Shown here piece after piece: positions 9,815 through 16,598 of a DNA stretch of 36,969 nucleotides. Position numbers and translations under genes: made by a program. The notes beneath the pieces are model-generated. The model was not told the DNA's origin, did no database searches, and saw only the letters and a list, made by a program, of their open reading frames with translations. The stretch is taken from assembly GCA_964592475.1 (NCBI GenBank), contig CAZQEZ010000030.1, forward strand, positions 1 through 36,969, written 5' to 3'. Source of the DNA: CAZQEZ01 sp964592475 (lineage in GTDB: Bacteria > Bacteroidota > Bacteroidia > Cytophagales > Cyclobacteriaceae). The first letter of the stretch is position 1, and each line of letters opens with the position of its first letter.

Positions 9815-10920
9815 TTAACTTTTTTTCTAGAGAAGGAAACACTAACACCCCAAAGTAAATAAACCAAGTAATATATATCCAATATTGGTACTAGCCAAAC
9901 AGGAAATTTGTCTCCAAATTTTTTAGTTCCTACCGCCAGTAAAATCAATAGTAGCAATATTTTTAATCCATAACCACCCAAAACCCAGTAAAGCTTAAAT
10001 TGGAATACAAGCAAAAAGATGAGTGTAAACCAATGTAAAACATACAAAAAGCCCCATAAGCCAATCTTAAAGCGATCTCTTTTTCTATAATATTTCCCTA
10101 CGGAGATATGCCTGCGTTTTTGCCTGAAATAATCACTCCATTTCACTTTTGGTAAAGACGTAACCAAAGTTTTTATGCCTGAAGCAACCTTGGTATTTTT
10201 CTTATTGGCAAATTCGTTGACAAATAAATCATCGTCGCCACCTGTAATTTTTAAGTGCCTATTAAAGCCTTTGTTATTGAGAAAGAACGATTTGCGATAA
10301 GCTAAATTTCTACCTACGCCCATATAAGGGCTTCCGGCCAAGGCCTCTGCTATATATTGGATTCCTGTAAATAACGTTTCAAATCTAATTAAGGTATTTA
10401 AAAGGCCTTTCTTTTTCTGATAATTACTATAGCCCAGTACAAAAGTGGTTTTGCTATCAAAACGTGCAGTCATTGCTTGCAACCATTTTCTGTTTCTTGG
10501 TTTGCAGTCAGCATCAGTAAAAACCACTATATCATTTTTAGCAGCCTTTATTCCAAGTGTAATACCATATTTTTTCCCATTCACATGCTCCGGAACATGA
10601 TCTACTTTTACCATTTTTACCTTTGTTTCTTTATCTCTTAGCTCCAGTAAATAGTCATAGGTTCCATCAAAACTCCTATCATCGACTATAATGATTTCAA
10701 AATCCGGATGATCTTGCTTTAATAAAACAGGAACTAATTTTCGCAAATTCTCTTCTTCGTTGTAGGCACAAATTACTACTGAAACCGGCTGTATTGCTTT
10801 GTCAGGTTTGTGTTTTTTATTTCTTCCTAATAAAATAAGCCACCGCAAAAGGTAAATGAGAATGATGCCAGTGGCTCCGGCAAAAACATAAAAAATTATT
10901 TCGTAGGGTGTAAAATCCAT
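9805..10920 (-). CDS. Family 2 glycosyltransferase, membrane-bound
   Basis: A 371-residue GT2 enzyme. An N-terminal membrane helix (about 9-29) is followed by a GT-A catalytic domain with SVVICAYNEEENL, the nucleotide-binding IIVDDRSFDGT, the metal-binding FTDADCKP and an acceptor-side GGDDDLFV, then a basic KRRHISVGKYYRKRDR stretch and two or three C-terminal helices (about 295-360). It should transfer a sugar from a nucleotide donor at the inner membrane; the acceptor cannot be read from sequence. The layout resembles hyaluronan-synthase-like or hopanoid-type GT2 enzymes. It heads the operon with the sigma factor and rsmG. Confidence 0.88.
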   Translation of the reverse strand: MDFTPYEIIFYVFAGATGIILIYLLRWLILLGRNKKHKPDKAIQPVSVVICAYNEEENLRKLVPVLLKQDHPDFEIIIVDDRSFDGTYDYLLELRDKETKVKMVKVDHVPEHVNGKKYGITLGIKAAKNDIVVFTDADCKPRNRKWLQAMTARFDSKTTFVLGYSNYQKKKGLLNTLIRFETLFTGIQYIAEALAGSPYMGVGRNLAYRKSFFLNNKGFNRHLKITGGDDDLFVNEFANKKNTKVASGIKTLVTSLPKVKWSDYFRQKRRHISVGKYYRKRDRFKIGLWGFLYVLHWFTLIFLLVFQFKLYWVLGGYGLKILLLLILLAVGTKKFGDKFPVWLVPILDIYYLVYLLWGVSVSFSRKKVKWK

Positions 10921-10993
10921 CTGGTTATGAATATTAATTTAGTGCGTAAAGTTATATTTTATTGCTTAAATAAATAAACCATTTACAAAAGCA

Positions 10994-11001
10994 TATTTTT
11001 G
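10994..11001 (+). promoter_or_regulatory. Candidate -7 box for the tgt operon
   Basis: TATTTTTG fits TAnnTTTG exactly and ends 22 bases before the tgt start, so the leader would be about 15 bases. No well-spaced -33 TTG is visible. Confidence 0.4.
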
Positions 11002-11023
11002 CAGATAATACAAACGTAATTTA

Positions 11024-12154
11024 ATGATATTTAAATCCCTACTTAAAGACAAAAAATCTCATGCGCGAGCAGGAGAAATAAGCACCAGTCATGGTGTTAT
11101 TGAAACACCCATATTTATGCCGGTAGGCACCGCAGGCGCTGTAAAGGCTGTAAACCAGCGGGAACTAGATCAAGACATAAAGGCTGAAATAATTTTAGGA
11201 AATACTTATCATTTATACCTGCGGCCAGGTACTGATTTAATAAAAAAAGCCGGTGGATTGCATCAATTCGTCAACTGGGATAAGCCTATGTTGACCGACA
11301 GTGGCGGATATCAAGTTTATTCCCTGGCCAACAGTAGAAAAATAAGTGAGGAGGGAGTGCAGTTTCAATCCCACATTGATGGCAGCAAGCATTTTTTTGC
11401 CCCGGAAACCGCGATAGATATACAAAGAGCTATTGGTGCCGATATTATTATGGCTTTTGATGAGTGTACTCCTTACCCATGTGACAAAGATTACGCGTTA
11501 AGCTCAATGCAGATGACTCATCGTTGGTTGAAGCGTTGCCAGCAACATTTTAATAATTCATCACCCACTTATCAGTATGATCAATTGCTTTTTCCGATTG
11601 TTCAGGGAAGTGTTTATCCGGAATTGCGGAAACAATCTGCTGAATTTATTGCCAATGCCGATGGGCCGGGAAATGCCATAGGCGGGCTTTCGGTGGGAGA
11701 GCCTGAAGAATTGATGTATGAAATGACTGCATTGGTTTGTGATATACTTCCACAAGATAAACCTCGTTATCTTATGGGTGTGGGTACTCCCAAAAACATT
11801 ATCGAAAACATTGCCTTAGGTGTAGATATGTTTGATTGTGTATTGCCTACTCGCAATGCCAGACATGGTATTATTTATACCAGTGAAGGCATTATTAATA
11901 TTCGTAATGAAAAATGGAAAGAAGATTTATCGCCCATTGATGCCAATAATGATTGTTTTGTGAGTCAGCAATTCTCAAAGGCTTATTTAAGACATTTACT
12001 TTATAGTAAAGAAATTTTGGCGGCACAAATCGCCAGTATTCATAATTTATCGTTTTATCTTTGGCTAGTAAAAAAAGCAAGAAAGGAAATAATTGCTGGC
12101 ACCTTTGTTGATTGGAAAAATATGATAATTCCCAAAATATCTCAGCGATTGTAA
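11024..12154 (+). CDS. tgt: tRNA-guanine transglycosylase (queuine tRNA-ribosyltransferase)
   Basis: A 376-residue enzyme that swaps guanine-34 of certain tRNAs for preQ1 in queuosine synthesis. The catalytic Asp in LTDSGGYQVYSL, the binding motifs MAFDECTPYP, IVQGSVYPELR and GGLSVGEP, and the nucleophile region DMFDCVLPTRNARHG are all intact. The usual zinc site CxCx2C...H is degenerate: the aligned stretch NDCFVSQQFSKAYLRHL keeps only the middle Cys, with Asn and Ser in place of the other two, although the later His (IHNLSFY) remains. Such loss may be common in Bacteroidota Tgt proteins; I could not check. The permease gene follows after three bases. Confidence 0.95.
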   Translation: MIFKSLLKDKKSHARAGEISTSHGVIETPIFMPVGTAGAVKAVNQRELDQDIKAEIILGNTYHLYLRPGTDLIKKAGGLHQFVNWDKPMLTDSGGYQVYSLANSRKISEEGVQFQSHIDGSKHFFAPETAIDIQRAIGADIIMAFDECTPYPCDKDYALSSMQMTHRWLKRCQQHFNNSSPTYQYDQLLFPIVQGSVYPELRKQSAEFIANADGPGNAIGGLSVGEPEELMYEMTALVCDILPQDKPRYLMGVGTPKNIIENIALGVDMFDCVLPTRNARHGIIYTSEGIINIRNEKWKEDLSPIDANNDCFVSQQFSKAYLRHLLYSKEILAAQIASIHNLSFYLWLVKKARKEIIAGTFVDWKNMIIPKISQRL

Positions 12155-12157
12155 TTT

Positions 12158-13234
12158 ATGTTTCGATTATTAGACAGGTATATACTCAAAAAGTTTCTTT
12201 TCACTTACGTTTTCGTTGTTTCCGTGATTGTATCGGTAGTATGTATTATCGATATGACGGATAAAAACGAGAAATTTATTCGTAACAATTTGGGAGCAGA
12301 GCAATTGATTGGCTATTATCTTGACTTCTTTCCCTATATTGCCAATATGATTTCACCGATTACGGTTTTTATCGCGGTGGTTTTTGTTACCGCAAAACTG
12401 GCTTCTCATACTGAAATCATTGCCATGCTTGCCGGCGGTGTTAGTTTTAAAAGATTAATGTGGCCATACCTGATGGGGGCTTTAATTATTGGCGGTAGCA
12501 GCTTTTATCTTACCGGTTGGGTAATACCAAATTCTAATAAATCACGAGTGGCATTTGAAGTTCAATATCTGGAAAAATCTAATTATTACAGCGAGGAGAA
12601 TATTCACTTAAAGATAGCGCCGGAATTGTACATGTACATCAAAAACTACCAAGGGCAGAGCAATACCGGCTATAATTTCACCTTAGAAAGGATAAATAAC
12701 ACCAAGCTTGTAGAGAAACTTTCGGCTCAGCAAATCAAATGGGTGGCCGACTCACAACGTTGGGAATTAATTAACTGGAAAAGGCGTGCTTTTCATGAGT
12801 TTAAAGAGGATATCGATTTTGGAGACAAAATGGATACTGTTCTAAACATAGAGCCGGACGATTTTTCCAATCAATATCGACTGTACGAAACGCTTACACT
12901 CGATGAATTAAATAGCTACATAAGAGAATTGCGGTCTAGAGGTGCTGATGATATTGAAATGTATGCAATTGAAAAATATATCCGCTTCAGCTCTCCATTT
13001 ACTGTTATCATTCTTACCTTTATCGGGTTAATAGTTTCGGCACGAAAATCAAGAGAAGGCGCAGGTTTTCAAATAGCACTCGGTTTTTTACTTGCCTTTA
13101 TCTATATTATATTCTTTACTTTTACCAGGAGTATTGCTGAAGTAGGCGCTTTAGAGCCGGCCTTGGCTGTTTGGATTCCCAACATTATTTTTGCCTTTGT
13201 GGGTGCAATTTTATACAAAACCTTGCCCAGATAA
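12158..13234 (+). CDS. LptF/LptG family permease (YjgP/YjgQ)
   Basis: A 358-residue inner-membrane protein that matches the permease subunits of the LPS export ABC system. It opens with LLDRYILKKFLFTYVFV, the typical coupling and first membrane helix, has helices near 55-75 and 95-120, a periplasmic jellyroll-like middle (about 125-265), and three C-terminal helices from about 275. Bacteroidota often carry such a gene beside tgt, as here, with three bases between them, so the two are almost certainly cotranscribed. Whether it is the F-type or G-type subunit cannot be decided from the sequence, and LptB is not in the window. Confidence 0.9.
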   Translation: MFRLLDRYILKKFLFTYVFVVSVIVSVVCIIDMTDKNEKFIRNNLGAEQLIGYYLDFFPYIANMISPITVFIAVVFVTAKLASHTEIIAMLAGGVSFKRLMWPYLMGALIIGGSSFYLTGWVIPNSNKSRVAFEVQYLEKSNYYSEENIHLKIAPELYMYIKNYQGQSNTGYNFTLERINNTKLVEKLSAQQIKWVADSQRWELINWKRRAFHEFKEDIDFGDKMDTVLNIEPDDFSNQYRLYETLTLDELNSYIRELRSRGADDIEMYAIEKYIRFSSPFTVIILTFIGLIVSARKSREGAGFQIALGFLLAFIYIIFFTFTRSIAEVGALEPALAVWIPNIIFAFVGAILYKTLPR

Positions 13235-13242
13235 ATAAGTCG

Positions 13243-14151
13243 ATGTCGGAAAAGAGAGATTATTTACATTTACATTTCATAGTTTTTCTATGGGGATTTA
13301 CGGCTATTCTTGGTTTGTTAATTTCCATACCTTCAGTTGAAATTGTTTTTTATCGCGTGATACTGGCAGCATTGGCTTTAGCAATAATCATGTTCATCAA
13401 AAAATTGAGCTTCAAAGTGCCTCCCAGGTATTTATTTTTGATGTTGCTCAACGGAAGTTTGATAGGAGCCCATTGGATTTTGTTTTTTGGAGCAGCAAGA
13501 GTAGCTACTGCCTCAGTGTGTTTGGCCGGCATGGCCACTACTTCTTTCTGGACCAGCTTACTGGAACCTATGATCGTGAAAAAGAAAATAAAACCATATG
13601 AACTGATACTAGGGTGTGTAGTAATAGTAGGGTTGTATGTGATTTTCAGGTTTGAATTTAATCATGCTTTGGGTCTTGCTTTGGCTTTAGGATCCGCCTT
13701 TTTAGCGGCCTTATTTACGGTGATCAATTTGAAATTTACTCACAAATATCATCATCAAACCATTACTTTTTACGAAATGTCGGGGGCAAGTTTAAGTATC
13801 CTGGCCTTTTTTCCGTTTTATGGTAGATTATTTACCGAAACAGGTTTGCAATTAATTCCCACCTTGATGGATTGGGTTTATTTGTTGATCCTGGCCCTGG
13901 TATGTACTGTCTATGCTTATAGCCAATCAGTTAGTTTAATGAAACGGATCTCAGCTTTCGGTATTAACTTAACCGTAAATATGGAGCCTGTTTATGGCAT
14001 TGTGCTTGCCGTAATCATATTTCCTGCCAGTGAAAAAATGAATTTAGGATTTTACCTGGGTACCCTCATTATTTTGGCTGCAGTACTGTCATACCCATTA
14101 CTAAACCGATGGCACAGAAAGAGAGCCGCGGCCATCGATAACTTGAGATAA
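13243..14151 (+). CDS. EamA/DMT superfamily transporter (copy 1)
   Basis: A 302-residue membrane protein with about ten helices in two EamA repeats: an N-terminal HFIVFLWGFTAILGLLI and FYRVILAALAL, and a second half with YEMSGASLSILAF and MEPVYGIVLAVIIF. The family exports metabolites or amino acids; substrate is unknown. I place the start at the ATG at 13243, eight bases after the permease stop; an upstream in-frame ATG at 13171 would overlap the permease by 64 bases and add 24 residues with no family character. It is probably the third gene of the tgt operon. A second EamA gene lies at 26.6 kb. Confidence 0.9.
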   Translation: MSEKRDYLHLHFIVFLWGFTAILGLLISIPSVEIVFYRVILAALALAIIMFIKKLSFKVPPRYLFLMLLNGSLIGAHWILFFGAARVATASVCLAGMATTSFWTSLLEPMIVKKKIKPYELILGCVVIVGLYVIFRFEFNHALGLALALGSAFLAALFTVINLKFTHKYHHQTITFYEMSGASLSILAFFPFYGRLFTETGLQLIPTLMDWVYLLILALVCTVYAYSQSVSLMKRISAFGINLTVNMEPVYGIVLAVIIFPASEKMNLGFYLGTLIILAAVLSYPLLNRWHRKRAAAIDNLR

Positions 14152-14159
14152 TGTTTCAT

Positions 14160-14180
14160 ATTGGGAATATGAATCCCAAT
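14160..14180. repeat. Inverted repeat after EamA copy 1
   Basis: Arms ATTGGGA and TCCCAAT pair perfectly around a 7-base centre, nine bases after the EamA stop. There is no T run, so termination is weak at best. The first 11 bases (ATTGGGAATAT) recur downstream of the other EamA gene. Confidence 0.4.
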
Positions 14181-14365
14181 TCTGCACTTCTTTATTGAAT
14201 TATTTTGTATTTTGCTTATAATTTATTTAATTATTATAACAAGCCTATGGTCGTAATCCACTGATCTAAAGAAAGTTACTGGATAAATGATTAATTATTT
14301 AAATATTTTAAAGGATTTCGGTATTTAAATTGCAAATTATTGCACGTGTAAAAAATAGAGCAATT

Positions 14366-14608
14366 ATGAATTTGACACCCGATGAGGCGAAAGGAAAAGA
14401 GATATATGAATGGATCAATCGAAATTTCCCGCCACTTACCTGGAATTTAATGGCGGTTAAGATTGGTGAGTGCTTTTTGGATTCCGGTGTCAACCCTTTC
14501 AATTTCAAAGATGAAGTGGTGTTTGATGAAAAGTTGATAGAAAACATCAATTTCTTCTTAAGATGCTACTACGATCAAAACTTACCCAAATCTATCATTG
14601 AAAATTAG
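14366..14608 (+). CDS. Small hypothetical protein
   Basis: An 80-residue open frame starting MNLTPDEAKGKEIYEWINRN. I do not recognise a family. The sequence is mixed-charge and aromatic (WINRNFPPLTWNL, FFLRCYYDQNL), predicted mostly helical, with no signal peptide or membrane helix. An upstream TTG at 14330 would add 12 residues, but the ATG is more likely. Composition looks protein-like, and the next small gene lies 211 bases downstream in the same direction. Some chance remains that it is not translated. Confidence 0.5.
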   Translation: MNLTPDEAKGKEIYEWINRNFPPLTWNLMAVKIGECFLDSGVNPFNFKDEVVFDEKLIENINFFLRCYYDQNLPKSIIEN

Positions 14609-14819
14609 TAATGGAAGGTAATATTTAATACTATTCTTAATCTTAATGGTATAAAATTACAAAGTCATATTTCCTGTAACATCTTTACCTATAATTGCTT
14701 AAGTTAATAACCATTTTTTGAATTAGCTGTATTCTTGAAAAGATTAAATTAGAGAGTAATATTAATATTCTTTGAAAACATTTTCTTATTTTAAGAAGTT
14801 AAGAATGAAATAACTAGCT

Positions 14820-15194
14820 ATGATACTCGAATTAATCGCACTTGTAGACTACATTGAAATAATAATTGCGTATAATGAACCCGAGCGCTTATATGTAGAA
14901 CCAATTGAAACCATCTACCTAAATTATACTGACAAAGAGATAATTTCAAATATTGATATGCACTTGCAAGCAGGGAGCCATCAGGAAATACTCAACCTGA
15001 TTGATCAATTTAAAGTTGATCATAAAGAATTACTTACTATTTACGAATCTATTGGGCAGGTTTATGAAAATTATAAGGAATATCTTTCTGCCGAAGATTT
15101 AATTTACAAAATCAAAAATGATTATGGTGTTAATTATCCTGAAGAAATTGTTGCTATTTTGAGGGGGCGAGACCATTTTTTAGTTGAACATTGA
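14820..15194 (+). CDS. Hypothetical protein, helical
   Basis: A 124-residue protein of unknown function. It is acidic and apparently mainly helical; the second half (HQEILNLIDQFKVDHKELL, IGQVYENYKEYLSAEDLIYK) has the spacing of paired helices seen in TPR-like folds, but no clear TPR consensus. No signal peptide or metal motif is visible. The upstream 211 bases are very AT-rich and hold no other gene that I can see. It converges on the OmpA-family gene with 45 bases between the stops. Confidence 0.6.
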   Translation: MILELIALVDYIEIIIAYNEPERLYVEPIETIYLNYTDKEIISNIDMHLQAGSHQEILNLIDQFKVDHKELLTIYESIGQVYENYKEYLSAEDLIYKIKNDYGVNYPEEIVAILRGRDHFLVEH

Positions 15195-15240
15195 GGCACT
15201 AGCAATTTAACCAAGAATGTGTATTCAAGTGCCATATTTT
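15195..15240. terminator. Possible terminator between convergent genes
   Basis: GGCACT (15195-15200) pairs with AGTGCC (15228-15233), enclosing a small GAAT/ATTC hairpin, and is followed by TATTTTTATT on the plus strand. The large loop makes this a weak call. Confidence 0.3.
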
Positions 15241-16598
15241 TATTTACTCAATATCTTAAACTCCACTCTTCTGTTTTGCTGGCGACCATGAGCTGTGTTG
15301 TTAGTAGCTATTGGTTTACTTTCGCCGTAGCCTCGAGCCAAAACACCGGCTGGGTTGATGCGACGGGCCACTAAATAATTACGTACCGCATTTGCCCTAT
15401 CGTTACTCAGCGCTCTATTGTCTGCGTCGGAGCCAACACTATCGGTATGTCCGGAAATTTCAATTTTTAAATTAGGAAACATTTCAAAGAGCTTGAGCAG
15501 GCGATTCAATTCGGCAAATGATTCCTTGCGTAAATCTGATTTTCCGGTATCAAAAAATAAATTGTTCATCCGTAAAGATTCTCCAACCTCCATTGGCACA
15601 ACATACAAATCTTTTGTAATTCTTTGATTCACGTACATATTCCTGGTATCAATGTTGTCTGTAATGGACATAAATTCTTTAGCTTCGGCATACATTCCCA
15701 GTTTATACCCAATGGGTAAGGTAATTTCATATCTGCTATCTTCACCCTTTGTAGCTATTTTCTTGAATAAATCTCCTGTGCTTAAATCTTCAAATACAAC
15801 GTCGCCAGATACGGGTTTGCCCGTTTTCTTGTTATATACATTTCCTTGAATGTATATTTTCTCGCATGCAGACTTGTCAAATTTATACAAAGCTTTTATT
15901 TCAGTTGTTGACAATGTACGACCATAAATCCGCACTTCATCTATCAGGCCTTTATAGGGTCTTTTAAATCGACCTTGCTGCTGTCCTATTTGAAGATTTA
16001 CCGGTGAATTCATGTTGATGCCATTGCCGGTTTGCATTCCTTTGGCTTCCATTACACCATTAATATAAATAGCCATACGTCTGTTGCGGCTCCAGGTAGC
16101 TACCACATGATACCACTCATCTGTCTGTAGCATAGTATTTGAAAATATTCCATTTTCCATCACATTTTGATCGCCTATGGCCGCTACAATTTTATAATTT
16201 TCATTTATCCAAACGCCAAAATGATCTTTTGCCGGATCAAACCCCCATTTACCTACAATAGTGCCAAATTCATTGTTGCCAATATAGGCCGGACTAATCC
16301 AGGCAGCAACTGTAAATCCTGAAAAATTCTTATTCAATGAGGGATGATTGCCGCAATCAATATAGTCGTTTACACCATCAAAATAATAGGCAAAATCATC
16401 ACATCGTTTTGTTGTTATCTGCGCACCATGCACTGTTCCATCATTATAGCCCGTGTGGTCATCAGCATTCTCATTAAAAGGGAAATAAGCCAAAAGCCCC
16501 CGGTTCAAATTGGCGGTTTGGGCAGATACATAGTTAATGCTACAGAATAGTATCAAAAACATCAATATTTTATTCATTACTTTATTCCTGTTGTTCAT
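15240..16598 (-). CDS. LamG and OmpA domain outer-membrane protein
   Basis: A 452-residue exported protein. A signal peptide ends near VSAQT, then a LamG/concanavalin-like domain (about 33-240: LLAYFPFNENADDHTGYNDG, YYFDGVNDYIDCG, GLIDEVRIYGRTL), a carboxypeptidase-regulatory-like beta domain (about 250-320), and a C-terminal OmpA domain (NLFFDTGKSDLR, ISGHTDSVGS, RALSNDRANAVRNYL, QQNRRVEFKI), which binds peptidoglycan. It should display a sugar- or protein-binding LamG domain in the periplasm or on the cell surface. The start shown overlaps the upstream gene by 17 bases; an internal ATG at 16577, four bases after that stop and behind an AGGA, gives an equally good signal peptide. Confidence 0.88.
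   Translation of the reverse strand: MNNRNKVMNKILMFLILFCSINYVSAQTANLNRGLLAYFPFNENADDHTGYNDGTVHGAQITTKRCDDFAYYFDGVNDYIDCGNHPSLNKNFSGFTVAAWISPAYIGNNEFGTIVGKWGFDPAKDHFGVWINENYKIVAAIGDQNVMENGIFSNTMLQTDEWYHVVATWSRNRRMAIYINGVMEAKGMQTGNGINMNSPVNLQIGQQQGRFKRPYKGLIDEVRIYGRTLSTTEIKALYKFDKSACEKIYIQGNVYNKKTGKPVSGDVVFEDLSTGDLFKKIATKGEDSRYEITLPIGYKLGMYAEAKEFMSITDNIDTRNMYVNQRITKDLYVVPMEVGESLRMNNLFFDTGKSDLRKESFAELNRLLKLFEMFPNLKIEISGHTDSVGSDADNRALSNDRANAVRNYLVARRINPAGVLARGYGESKPIATNNTAHGRQQNRRVEFKILSK

Noticed and set aside
13171..13242. Longer start for the first EamA transporter, reading into the permease gene
   Set aside because: It would overlap the permease by 64 bases and add 24 residues with no family character; the ATG at 13243 starts right at the first conserved segment.
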